Assembly (NCBI GenBank): GCA_020638635.1
Contig: JACKIE010000010.1
Coordinates: 1-64,000 of the forward strand
Direction of reading: 5' to 3'
DNA: 64,000 bases
Source: Planctomycetota bacterium
Lineage (GTDB): Bacteria; Planctomycetota; UBA8742; UBA2392
Made by a program: the position numbers and the translations under genes. Each line of letters begins with the position of its first letter. Position 1 is the stretch's first letter. The notes under the pieces were generated by a model that was not told where the DNA came from, made no database searches, and saw only the letters and a program-made list of their open reading frames with translations. Shown one piece after another: positions 43,466 to 51,412 of this stretch.

Positions 43466-45304
43466 GTGACAGACACCAAGCTGATCACCCGCATCTTCAC
43501 GGACGAACGCGTCGAAAAATGGCGCGAGCGCTACTTCTGGGTCAACACCATCACAGCCGTCGTCGCGCTCGCCAGCTTTCTGCTCTACCACGGCAAGGCG
43601 TTCCCCGATTCCTGGACGCCCTGGATCACCGTGTTGCAGGCGCTCTGCCTGATCCTGTTGATCGGGGAAACGCTGGGCGTCTACATCGCCAGCCGCACGC
43701 TGGCGGAAGGCTGGCGCCAGGCCCCCACCGACACCCTTGGGCTGCTGGTCGGCCTTCTGATGGGCCTCGGCCTGTTCCTCGCTTCTCACTGGGCCAGCGG
43801 CGTTCTGACCGAAGCGGACACGTTCAACGCGTTCGCGCTGTTGACGCAAGCCGGGCTGGGCGCGTTCGTGACGATCCGGCTGCTGCGCTTCTTCAGCATA
43901 CTGACCCGCCTGATCCAGAGCCCGCTGCTGGTGTTTACCGGCAGCTTCGGCGGCCTGATCCTGCTGGGCACCGGCTTGCTGCTGCTGCCGGGCGCGCACA
44001 CACCCGGGCACGAAATCGGCTTCCTGGACGCGTTCTTCACCGCCACCTCCGCCACCTGCGTGACCGGCCTGGTGGTGGTGGACACCGGCGCGGCCTGGAC
44101 GCGCTTCGGCCAGCTGGTGATCCTCGCGCTCATCCAGTGCGGCGGCCTGGGTATCATGACCTTCGCCGCCTTCTTCGGGCTCGCGTTCGGGCGCGGCATG
44201 GGCGTGCGCGGCGCGGCGGCCGTGGGAGAGATGCTGAACCTGGATTTCGTCGGGCGCGTGGGACGGCTGGCGGCGTGGATCGTGGGCATCACCTTCAGCT
44301 TCGAGCTGCTGGGCGGGCTGGCGCTGTACGGGCACTGGGTGGACGCCGCCGGCGCGCCGCTGCCGACGGGCGAGCAGATTTATTACTCGGCGTTCCACAG
44401 CATCAGCGCGTTCTGCAACGCGGGCTTCGCGCTGTACGGCGACAGCATGGTGCGCTACGCGGGCGACTGGCCGGTGGTGCTGAGCATCTCGGGCCTGGTG
44501 ATCGCGGGCGGCGTCGGCTTCACGGTGATCGTGGACCTTGCGACCTATCGCTTCTGGGCCAATCCGTACTTCCGCCGCATCCCGATCATCCGGCGCAAGG
44601 TGCGGCACCAGCAGCTGCCGCGGCTTTCGACCCAGACGCGCATCGTACTGATCGTGACGCTGGCGCTGCTGCTGGTCGGCACCTTCGGCTTCTGGGCGCT
44701 GGAGGCCGGCAACACCCTGAAGGACCGCGGCTTCTCCGAGCAGCTGGCGGCCTCGTTCTTCCAGGGCATGACGCCGCGGACCGCCGGCTTCAACAGCGTG
44801 GATTACGGGCAGTTGCTTCCGGTAACCCAGTTCTTCACCATGTTGCTCATGCTGATCGGCGCCAGCCCAGGCAGCACAGGCGGCGGCCTCAAGACCACCA
44901 CCTTCGTGGTCATGCTGCTTGCCGTGGTCGCCACCCTGCGCGGCCGCCCGACGGAGGCATTCAAGCGGCGCATCCCGGAAGCTCTGATCCGCAAGAGCCT
45001 GGTGATGCTGTTCCTGGTGCTGACGTTCACCAACACGGCGCTGCTGTTGCTGATGCTGACGGAAGCCGACGGCATCGGCTCGGTCGAGCAGGGCTTCGAG
45101 AAGCTGGCCTTCGAAGTTGTCAGCGCGTTCTGCACGGTGGGCCTGAGCACCGGCATCACCACGGAATTGACCGGGCTCGGCAAGCTGATCATCATCGCCT
45201 GCATGTACGTGGGGCGAGTCGGGCCGTTGACACTGGTACTCGCAATCGGCAGCAAGCAGCCGCGCAAATTCGAGTACCCGGAAGAACAGGTCATGATTGG
45301 CTAG
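43466..45304 (+). CDS. TrkH/KtrB-type potassium transporter
   Basis: 612 residues from a GTG with GGGGGTGA upstream. Four pore repeats with filter-like sequences: SATCVTGL, SAFCNAGF, TPRTAGFN and FCTVGLSTG. ASPGSTGGGLKTTTF marks the intracellular gate region. About 150 extra N-terminal residues carry four hydrophobic segments, including a basic VTIRLLRFFSILTRL helix that recalls channel voltage-sensor regions. K+ uptake across the inner membrane, with gating by the TrkA protein encoded next. Expression is probably set by the c-di-AMP riboswitch upstream. Confidence 0.92.
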   Translation: MTDTKLITRIFTDERVEKWRERYFWVNTITAVVALASFLLYHGKAFPDSWTPWITVLQALCLILLIGETLGVYIASRTLAEGWRQAPTDTLGLLVGLLMGLGLFLASHWASGVLTEADTFNAFALLTQAGLGAFVTIRLLRFFSILTRLIQSPLLVFTGSFGGLILLGTGLLLLPGAHTPGHEIGFLDAFFTATSATCVTGLVVVDTGAAWTRFGQLVILALIQCGGLGIMTFAAFFGLAFGRGMGVRGAAAVGEMLNLDFVGRVGRLAAWIVGITFSFELLGGLALYGHWVDAAGAPLPTGEQIYYSAFHSISAFCNAGFALYGDSMVRYAGDWPVVLSISGLVIAGGVGFTVIVDLATYRFWANPYFRRIPIIRRKVRHQQLPRLSTQTRIVLIVTLALLLVGTFGFWALEAGNTLKDRGFSEQLAASFFQGMTPRTAGFNSVDYGQLLPVTQFFTMLLMLIGASPGSTGGGLKTTTFVVMLLAVVATLRGRPTEAFKRRIPEALIRKSLVMLFLVLTFTNTALLLLMLTEADGIGSVEQGFEKLAFEVVSAFCTVGLSTGITTELTGLGKLIIIACMYVGRVGPLTLVLAIGSKQPRKFEYPEEQVMIG

Positions 45305-45306
45305 AG

Positions 45307-45347
45307 CCCCGGCGGAAGCGCCGGGGACCGGCGCGCAGTTGCGCCGG
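45307..45347. repeat. Twin hairpins between trkH and trkA
   Basis: CCCCGGCG/CGCCGGGG (four-base loop) followed by CCGGCGC/GCGCCGG (six-base loop). The first hairpin also occurs at 22424. May attenuate or stabilise mRNA between the two K+ transport genes. Confidence 0.6.
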
Positions 45348-45373
45348 AACGGGAATGGGAAGACGGGACGAAC

Positions 45374-46042
45374 ATGCAGAAGGTTGCTGTCATCGGATTG
45401 GGTCGCTTCGGTATGGCGCTGGCGGAGACGCTGGCCAAGGACGGCCTTGAGGTCATCGCCATCGACACCAACCCCGACGTCGTGGACGCGATCAAGGACA
45501 GGGTCGCGCTGGCCGTTACCGCCAACGCGACGGAGCTGGAAACCCAGCGCTCGCTGGGCCTGGGCAAGGTGGACACCGTGGTGGTGGCGATCGGCGAGAA
45601 CTTCGAGGCCTGCCAGCTCGCGATGCTGGCGGCGCGCGACCTGAGTTACCCGCGCGTGATCGCGCGCGCCAACGACCGCGTGAAGGAAACCATCCTGCGC
45701 CGGCTCGGCGCCGACGAAGTGATCATGCCCGAGGAACAGGCGGCGCTGAAGCTGGCCCAGAAGCTGGCCAAGCCCAGCCTGCTGGAGGCCGTGGACATCG
45801 GCAGCGAGCACAGCTTCGTGCAGGTGAAGGCGCCGCGCGAGATTCTGGGCAAGACGCTGCTGGAGCTGCAGCTGCGCAAGAACTTCGGCGTAAACCTGGT
45901 GGCGATCCGCAAGCCCGCCAAGGAGGGCGGCGCGGAGTCGATCAGCATCCCCGGCCCCGACACCAAGCCCGAAGCCGATGACGTGCTGATGCTGGTAGGC
46001 AAGAACAAAGACATCGACCGCTTCATCCGCGAGACGGAGTAG
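45374..46042 (+). CDS. TrkA/KtrA-type potassium channel regulatory protein
   Basis: 222 residues. RCK_N Rossmann domain with NAD/ATP-binding VIGLGRFGMALAETLAKDG and acidic IDTN at the end of the second strand (about 1-135), followed by an RCK_C domain (about 140-222), which in several bacteria also binds c-di-AMP. It assembles as a ring on the TrkH-type dimer and gates it. It follows trkH by 69 bases, so the riboswitch probably controls both. Confidence 0.93.
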   Translation: MQKVAVIGLGRFGMALAETLAKDGLEVIAIDTNPDVVDAIKDRVALAVTANATELETQRSLGLGKVDTVVVAIGENFEACQLAMLAARDLSYPRVIARANDRVKETILRRLGADEVIMPEEQAALKLAQKLAKPSLLEAVDIGSEHSFVQVKAPREILGKTLLELQLRKNFGVNLVAIRKPAKEGGAESISIPGPDTKPEADDVLMLVGKNKDIDRFIRETE

Positions 46043-46086
46043 CGCCGGCGTTTGGCGACTGCCCGTCCATGGGGTATTAATAAGGA

Positions 46087-46386
46087 ATGAACCGGACGGC
46101 CGAAATCCCCTACCACTACGGCGACCTGTGCGCGCATCTGGCGCGACCCGCAGGCAGAACAAAACCCAAGACCACGGGCATGATCCTGGTGCCGGCCCTG
46201 GCCGCGCTGTTCGGGCTGCTCGTCGTGTTTCCGGCGTTGGCGGTTTCGGTCGCGGCTTTCATTGAGCGCGATATTTGCACCGGCCTGGTTTCGTTCGCCT
46301 ACGCGCTTCTGTACACCCCGTTCGCGGCGCTGCCCCTGATCAGCATCCGGAACTTCATCAAGCAGCAGCGCCTGAACTGCCGATAG
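46087..46386 (+). CDS. Small two-span membrane protein
   Basis: 99 residues with spans at about 31-56 and 66-87; short basic C-terminus (KQQRLNCR). No family recognised. It lies between trkA and the recombinase gene, co-directional with both. Confidence 0.5.
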   Translation: MNRTAEIPYHYGDLCAHLARPAGRTKPKTTGMILVPALAALFGLLVVFPALAVSVAAFIERDICTGLVSFAYALLYTPFAALPLISIRNFIKQQRLNCR

Positions 46387-46418
46387 GCCACCTTGGCGCC
46401 GGTGCGCCGGGAGGCCCC

Positions 46419-47330
46419 ATGGGCGGCGGTTCCTGTGAACTTCGGCTTCTGCTGGAAGCCTACCTTGACTACCTGCGCCTGGAGTGCGGCCTGGCCGAGA
46501 ACTCGCTGGTCGCGTACCGCCGCGACCTCGAGTTGCTGCTCGAGTTCCTGTTCCGGCGCGACATCTTCGAGGCCTTCGCCGTGCGCCCCGACGACCTGGT
46601 CGAGTTCCTGGCCGAGCAGCGTCACGCCGGCATCTCCGCCCGCAGCGTGGCGCGGCGGGTTTCCGCCCTGCGCATGTTCTTCCGCTTCTGCGGCGTCGAG
46701 AAACGCAGCGAGCACGACCCCGCCCAGCACCTGCAGCCCCCCAAGCTGGCCCAGCCCCTGCCCGACTACCTCACCGAGGAACACGTCGAGGCGCTGCTGA
46801 ACGCCCCGGTCGGCACGCGCCCGCTGCTGCTGCGCGACCGCGCCATCCTGCATACCCTGTACGCCACCGGCGCCCGCGTCAGCGAGGTCTGCGGCCTCAC
46901 CCTGAACCGCCTGCACCTCGAGGCTGGCTACCTGTCCGTGCGCGGCAAGGGCAACAAGGAGCGCGTCGTGCCGATCGGCGCCCGCGCCATCGAGCACGTG
47001 CGCGGCTGGCTCGAGCGCGGACGTCCCGCCCTGCTGAAGCGGCCGGGCGATTTCGTCTACGTCAGCAAGTCCGGGCGCCGGCTGTCGCGCACGCGGGTGT
47101 GGGACCTGGTGAAGCTGTACGCGCGCATGGCCGGCCTGCGCAGCGACGACATCCACCCGCACACCCTGCGCCACTGCTTTGCCACCCATATGCTCGAGAA
47201 CGGGGCCGACATCCGCAGCGTGCAGGAAATGCTGGGCCACGTCAGCATCAGCACCACGCAGATCTACACGCACGTTGACCAGAAGCGGCTGCGCAGCGTG
47301 ATGCAGCGCTTTCACCCGCGTGCGGGGTAG
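46419..47330 (+). CDS. xerD: Tyrosine recombinase XerD-like
   Basis: 303 residues from the ATG with GGGAGG upstream. N-terminal SAM-like DNA-binding domain (about 8-92) and C-terminal catalytic domain with the full active site: Arg in TGARVSEVCGL, Lys in GKGNKER, HTLRHCFATH, LGHVS and the nucleophile Tyr in QIYTHVD. Length and motifs fit the chromosomal dimer-resolution recombinases rather than phage integrases. No attachment site is apparent beside it. Confidence 0.9.
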   Translation: MGGGSCELRLLLEAYLDYLRLECGLAENSLVAYRRDLELLLEFLFRRDIFEAFAVRPDDLVEFLAEQRHAGISARSVARRVSALRMFFRFCGVEKRSEHDPAQHLQPPKLAQPLPDYLTEEHVEALLNAPVGTRPLLLRDRAILHTLYATGARVSEVCGLTLNRLHLEAGYLSVRGKGNKERVVPIGARAIEHVRGWLERGRPALLKRPGDFVYVSKSGRRLSRTRVWDLVKLYARMAGLRSDDIHPHTLRHCFATHMLENGADIRSVQEMLGHVSISTTQIYTHVDQKRLRSVMQRFHPRAG

Positions 47331-47343
47331 GGCAACCCTTGGG

Positions 47344-47377
47344 GGGCACGTGCCCGCGGGCGAAGCAAGCATCGCCC
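47344..47377. repeat. Palindrome and hairpin at convergent gene ends
   Basis: Perfect palindrome GGGCACGTGCCC followed by GGGCGA...TCGCCC. The second resembles the hairpin after copA and likewise directly precedes a TAG stop when read on the other strand. Confidence 0.6.
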
Positions 47378-47917
47378 CTACGCCCGCACGATCTCGACCA
47401 CGCAGGCGTTGTTCTGATCCGGCTGGGCCGCGGGCTGCTTCATGTTCACACGGAACTGCAACCGGCCGTGGAAGCGCTCGACCAGCGAGGCGATGATGCC
47501 GATGTCGAACTGGTTGGGGTAAGGGTTGTTGCAGCGGATTTCGTAATGGTCGAGCCCCACCTCGACGTATTTGTACTCGCCGATCTCTCCTCCTCGGTGG
47601 GCGTGGTGGTAGGCCACGTCGATCGACTGCAACGCTGAGGGCACGTCGAACATCTGCTCGTCGGGAAACTGGGCCGAGTAAGGGATGCGCCGCCCGATCG
47701 AGTACAGAGTGTCCGGCCCAAGGTAGTCGTGGATCTTGCGGTAGACGTCCAGCCAGGCCTGCTGCGAGTACCACTCAGCGGGCTGGATCGAGGATAGCCC
47801 GCAGCTTTCCAGCAGCTCGCGCGCGACGGCGCCGACCAGCATGCCCGACGACACCGCCAGAACGGTGCGCCCGTCCACCTCGACCTCGGGTGAGCTTGCC
47901 TGGAAAACCCTGAACAC
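47378..47917 (-). CDS. Hypothetical protein
   Basis: 179 residues, soluble, no signal peptide. Features include YLGPDTLYSIGRRIPYSAQF, an AYHHAHRGG segment and RCNNPYPNQFDIGIIASLV. The conserved-looking His and Cys residues suggest a ligand- or metal-binding domain, but I do not recognise a family. It is eight bases downstream of the TetR gene and probably co-transcribed with it, so it may be the regulated output. Confidence 0.55.
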   Translation of the reverse strand: MFRVFQASSPEVEVDGRTVLAVSSGMLVGAVARELLESCGLSSIQPAEWYSQQAWLDVYRKIHDYLGPDTLYSIGRRIPYSAQFPDEQMFDVPSALQSIDVAYHHAHRGGEIGEYKYVEVGLDHYEIRCNNPYPNQFDIGIIASLVERFHGRLQFRVNMKQPAAQPDQNNACVVEIVRA

Positions 47918-47925
47918 CCAACCCC

Positions 47926-48534
47926 CTACATCAACGCGCCAAGCCCACGCATGGCGTTGCTAACGGCATCGCGGACGCCGAGCCCGCCCTCGCCAACCAG
48001 GTCCGGCATGGCCAGCTTCTGGTGGACGGTTCCCATCATCGTCGCCAGCAGGATCGCTGCCCCACGTCCGCAATCATCGCAGCCGGGCACCTGGCCCTTA
48101 TCCATGGCCCTGCGCAACAACACCTGGATGGCGAATCGACTCTCCGCCATCAGTTGCCGCACCCCGCGCCCGAGCTGGTCGTCGGCCTTCTTGCCCACAT
48201 GACCGAACATGTGCAGCACCACCGGGGCGTCGTCGCCGAGGCTCAAGATGCGTTTCTCATGGGACTCGCAGAAGGCCAGGATGCGCGCCAAGGGCTCCAG
48301 CTCGTCGGAAAGGCGGGCGCCGTCATCTTCGAAGGTAAAGAGGTGGCGAACCAGATCGCCCGCCAAGGCCTCCTTACTGTCGAAGTAAAGGTAGACGCTG
48401 CCCTTGGCAACACCGGCGGCTTCGGCAATGTCGGCTACGGAGGCGCCATCGATGCCATCGCGCCCGAATATCTTGAGGGCGGCCTGCAACAGCTGGCGGT
48501 ATCTGGCCTCGCGCTTGGGGGAAGTTAGGCGCAT
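47926..48534 (-). CDS. TetR-family transcriptional regulator
   Basis: 202 residues. The N-terminal helix-turn-helix (RQLLQAALKIFGRDGIDGAS... and VAKGSVYLYFDSKEAL) is classic TetR. The helical C-terminal ligand domain has a CDDCGRG motif (about residues 150-158). A palindrome immediately before the start codon suggests autoregulation. Ligand unknown. Confidence 0.88.
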   Translation of the reverse strand: MRLTSPKREARYRQLLQAALKIFGRDGIDGASVADIAEAAGVAKGSVYLYFDSKEALAGDLVRHLFTFEDDGARLSDELEPLARILAFCESHEKRILSLGDDAPVVLHMFGHVGKKADDQLGRGVRQLMAESRFAIQVLLRRAMDKGQVPGCDDCGRGAAILLATMMGTVHQKLAMPDLVGEGGLGVRDAVSNAMRGLGALM

Positions 48535-48535
48535 C

Positions 48536-48549
48536 TGACCAACCGGTCA
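48536..48549. promoter_or_regulatory. Palindrome at the TetR gene start
   Basis: TGACC, four bases, GGTCA, beginning two bases upstream of the TetR start codon. A repressor bound there would block both the promoter and the ribosome-binding region; a TetR-type operator is likely. Confidence 0.6.
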
Positions 48550-48651
48550 ATAGAGACAGTATGTGCAATTACACAAAAGGCTACCGCCTCAGCAGCAGCT
48601 TTTCCAATCAGAACGTAAGAAATAATCCACAACTACAATCATCAGACACGG

Positions 48652-48680
48652 AACGACCCGCGGACGGGCCGCGGGTCGTT
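48652..48680 (-). terminator. Terminator of ilvE
   Basis: Perfect 12-bp stem AACGACCCGCGG/CCGCGGGTCGTT with a five-base loop, 16 bases past the ilvE stop. It lies just upstream of the TetR transcription unit, so it also insulates that promoter. Confidence 0.8.
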
Positions 48681-48696
48681 TCTACATTGTGATCAT

Positions 48697-49617
48697 TCAC
48701 ACGCGAGTGATAAATCCCCACTTGTCCTCGCCGCGCCCCTGCACCAGGTCCAGGTACGCTTTCTGGATCTTCTCCGTGATCGGACCGCGGCTGCCGCTGC
48801 CGATGCTGATCTTGTCCAGGCTGCGGATCGGCGTCACCTCGGCGGCCGTGCCTACCGCGAATACTTCGTCGGCCATGTACAGTTGCTCGCGGGTCAAGTT
48901 GGTCTCGACCACCTCGATGCCCATTTCGCGCGCCAGGCGCATCACGGTGTCGCGGGTGATGCCCTTGAGAATCGAGTGCCCGCCGCTGGGCGTGGTGATG
49001 ATGCCGTCGCGCACCACGAAAATGTTCTCGCCGCTGCCCTCGCTCAGCAGCCCGTTGTTGTCCAGCGCGATGCCCTCGCTGTAGCCGTTCAGGATCGCTT
49101 CCATTTTAATCAGCGCGCCGCTGGCGTAGTTCGCGCCCGCCTTGGCCATGGCCGGCGTGGTGTTCGGCCGGTTGCGCGTCCAGGTGCTGATCTGCATATC
49201 CACGCCCTTTTCGAGCGCTTCAGCGCCGAGATACGCACCCCAGTGCCAGGTGATGATGTCGAGGGTGACCGGGTTCTTGAGCGGGTTCACGCCCATGGGC
49301 CCCAGGTCGCGGTAGGCGATCGGCCGCAGGTAACAGGCCTTGAAGTTGTTGACCTTCACGGCCTGCACGCAGGCCTGCTCTACCTGCTCGGGCGTGAACT
49401 TCAGCTCCATGCGGTAGATCTTGGCGCTGTCGAACAGGCGGCGGATGTGGTCTTTCAGGCGGAAGATGCCGGCCTGCCCGCCCACGTCATAGGCCCTGAT
49501 GCCCTCGAACACCGAACTGCCGTAATGCAGCACATGCGCGCAGACGTGCACGGTGGCGTCTTCCCAGGCGATGAATTCGCCGTTGCGCCAGATCTTTTCG
49601 CAGAGTTTTTGAGTCAT
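48697..49617 (-). CDS. ilvE: Branched-chain amino acid aminotransferase
   Basis: 306 residues, class IV PLP enzyme. The Schiff-base lysine is Lys159 in TPAMAKAGANYASG, as in E. coli IlvE. Other marks are GSSVFEGIRAY near the N-terminus, LRPIAYRDLGPMGV and the phosphate-cup GTAAEVTPI. It interconverts Leu, Ile and Val with their 2-oxo acids. Monocistronic, ended by a strong terminator. Confidence 0.95.
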   Translation of the reverse strand: MTQKLCEKIWRNGEFIAWEDATVHVCAHVLHYGSSVFEGIRAYDVGGQAGIFRLKDHIRRLFDSAKIYRMELKFTPEQVEQACVQAVKVNNFKACYLRPIAYRDLGPMGVNPLKNPVTLDIITWHWGAYLGAEALEKGVDMQISTWTRNRPNTTPAMAKAGANYASGALIKMEAILNGYSEGIALDNNGLLSEGSGENIFVVRDGIITTPSGGHSILKGITRDTVMRLAREMGIEVVETNLTREQLYMADEVFAVGTAAEVTPIRSLDKISIGSGSRGPITEKIQKAYLDLVQGRGEDKWGFITRV

Positions 49618-49632
49618 GGGTGTCTCCTGGAT

Positions 49633-50134
49633 CAGGCGGCAGGCTGCAGGCGGGAGGCGGCAGTTAACCGCTCAATACCCTGGGTCTACCGGTTGTTCTT
49701 GTTTGCGCCCTTGTCAACACTGTCAATCAGGCCGTTCAGCATTCGCCCGAGTTCGTCGTACACGTCCAACAGTCTCTCGCAGTCCGCCTCGGTGATGTAC
49801 TCAAGCATGTATGCTATCTCAATCGCTGTTTCTACTTCACCCTGCGAGCCGTGCGCCGTTACCAGCAGGCGCACGTAGTCCTTGGGGTAGCGCCTGCGCT
49901 TGTACCCTTCGGCTATGTTCATCGGCACCGAAGCGGCCGCGCGGCGAGTCTGGCTGGTCAGGGCGTACAACTCGTCTTTTGGAAACCTGCGGGTCAGCTG
50001 GTAGATCTCTTTTACGGCGACCATCGCCTTCTGCCATACGTTGAGGTTCCGAAAACCGCTTCGTTCCCGCCGCGCCATTGAGAACTCCCGCAGTCGCCGT
50101 TAACTGCCGCCTGCCGCCTCCCGCCTGCCGCCTA
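49633..50134. repeat. Inverted repeats framing the four-helix-bundle gene
   Basis: Left arm 49633-49668 (CAGGCGGCAGGC... ending GGCAGTTAAC) and right arm 50099-50134 (GTTAACTGCCGCC...) are near-complements over about 36 bases. They enclose just the S23-type gene. Similar GCAGGCGG words occur near 6652, 13198 and 35692. Confidence 0.7.
49686..50078 (-). CDS. Four-helix-bundle protein (23S rRNA-intervening-sequence type)
   Basis: 130 residues. The family is clear from FRNLNVWQKAMVAVKEIYQL, RRAAASVPMNIAEGYKRR and the helix pattern to the end. It was first found in intervening sequences inside some 23S rRNA genes and is structurally related to Avd of diversity-generating retroelements; its function is unknown, perhaps RNA or nucleic-acid binding. 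Here no rRNA gene is nearby, but the gene is enclosed by inverted repeats. Confidence 0.88.
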   Translation of the reverse strand: MARRERSGFRNLNVWQKAMVAVKEIYQLTRRFPKDELYALTSQTRRAAASVPMNIAEGYKRRRYPKDYVRLLVTAHGSQGEVETAIEIAYMLEYITEADCERLLDVYDELGRMLNGLIDSVDKGANKNNR

Positions 50135-50917
50135 CTTCCCCAGCAGCTTCTCAAGCTCCAGCCTGAACTTCCCCAGCGCTTTTGCCCGGTGACTGATCTT
50201 GTTCTTTTCTTCCGCCGGAAGCTCGCCGAAGGTCTTGTTCAGCGGCGGGTACAGGAACAGCGGATCGTAACCGAAGCCGCCCTTGCCGCGCGGCTCGTCA
50301 ATGATAGTGCCTTCCGCCGTTCCGCGCACTGTAAACAGTATGCCTTGCGGGCTGGCCAGCGCGATCTCGCAGACGAAGCGCGCCTTGCGCTTTTCCGCCG
50401 GCACCCCCTTCAGGTTCTTCAGCAGCAGCGCGTTGTTGGCCGCGTCGTCGCCCTGTTTGCCCGCGTAGCGCGCGCTGATCACTCCCGGCGCGCCGCCCAG
50501 GGCGTCCACCTCAAGCCCGCTGTCGTCAGCCATCACCAGCAGCTCCAGGTTGGTGGGCTTGACCACCTTGGGCATGCGCTCAGGCGTCAGGCTGACCTTG
50601 CGCTGGCGGCCGCTGGTGCTGCGGTGGCGCTTGGCCGACAGCTGCTCGAAGTCGGTCTCGTCGTCGTCGTCGATCGACGTGGACTGGCTGGCGAAGCCGA
50701 CCCGCCCCACCAGCGCGATGAAGCGCGCGATCTCGAACGCCTTCTTCTGCGCGTTGCCGGCGAAGGTGTCCGCGTCTTCGCGGATCTCCGGCACGCCCGT
50801 GAAGGCACTCAGCGCCTGCAACTCAACGCCCGGCAGCCCGTGCAGGATCTGGTTGATCTCACGGAACTTGTGCCGGTTGTTGGTGGCTACGACGATGTTC
50901 ACTGGGCTGGAGCTCAT
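50132..50917 (-). CDS. rdgB: RdgB/HAM1-type non-canonical purine NTP pyrophosphatase
   Basis: 261 residues. Motifs: VVATNNRHKFREIN, ADDSGLEVDALGGAPGVISA, GFGYDPLF and KISHRAKAL. The enzyme hydrolyses dITP/XTP to monophosphates and keeps deaminated purines out of DNA. It is about 60 residues longer than usual, owing to an acidic then basic insertion (about 75-128, with TSIDDDDETDFEQL) just before the catalytic DDSG motif. Its TAG stop runs straight into the inverted repeat framing the next gene. Confidence 0.9.
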   Translation of the reverse strand: MSSSPVNIVVATNNRHKFREINQILHGLPGVELQALSAFTGVPEIREDADTFAGNAQKKAFEIARFIALVGRVGFASQSTSIDDDDETDFEQLSAKRHRSTSGRQRKVSLTPERMPKVVKPTNLELLVMADDSGLEVDALGGAPGVISARYAGKQGDDAANNALLLKNLKGVPAEKRKARFVCEIALASPQGILFTVRGTAEGTIIDEPRGKGGFGYDPLFLYPPLNKTFGELPAEEKNKISHRAKALGKFRLELEKLLGK

Positions 50918-50983
50918 CTCGGCTTTCTCGGGTGCGCGGAGAATTTAGGGTCACCGCCCGCCCTTGAAAAGCCTTTATCGCCC

Positions 50984-51412
50984 TTATGCCGCAGCCGTGA
51001 CGGCCGGGTTGGCCTGCCCCCCTTCCTGCCCCGCCGGGCTCGGCTGCGTGGGTTCGGTCGAGGTGACCTGCGGCACGTCCGGCGCGGGCGCACCCTGGGA
51101 CGCGAGCTGGAACACCTGCTCGATCAGCTCCGCGCGCAGTGCATGGTAGCGTTCCAGCTCGCGCTGCAGGCGCAGTACCATGGTGGGCGAAACCAGCCAG
51201 CGCTTCTTGTTCGCCAGTTCATCAGCCTCCAGCTGCGCCATTTCGCGGTCGTGGAGGGCCAGCAGCTTCTCGAGGCGCTGGATGGAAGCCTCGATGAAGT
51301 CGCCGCCCTTAAGCCTGTACAGCTTGCGCGCGTCCTGGTTCAGCGCTTCGTCGGCCGTCTTCGTGGGCTGCGGCCTGGAAGGCCTGGGTTTGACACGAGG
51401 GTAACGGGACAT
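50984..51412 (-). CDS. Hypothetical coiled-coil protein
   Basis: 142 residues: basic Pro-rich start (MSRYPRVKPRPSRPQP), a coiled coil (about 38-102), and a disordered Pro/Ala/Gln tail. No known domain. It precedes rdgB on the same strand with a 66-base gap. Confidence 0.55.
   Translation of the reverse strand: MSRYPRVKPRPSRPQPTKTADEALNQDARKLYRLKGGDFIEASIQRLEKLLALHDREMAQLEADELANKKRWLVSPTMVLRLQRELERYHALRAELIEQVFQLASQGAPAPDVPQVTSTEPTQPSPAGQEGGQANPAVTAAA

Noticed and set aside
43424..46162. 912-codon open frame opposite trkH and trkA
   Set aside because: Antisense to two confidently identified genes and the riboswitch; Gln/His/Arg-rich translation typical of a shadow frame.
46419..47330. Integrase of a mobile island
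   Set aside because: Length and motifs fit housekeeping XerD; no tRNA target, att repeats or phage genes lie nearby.
49686..50078. Intervening sequence inside a 23S rRNA gene
   Set aside because: The S23-type protein suggested it, but the flanks are rdgB and ilvE with no rRNA sequence.
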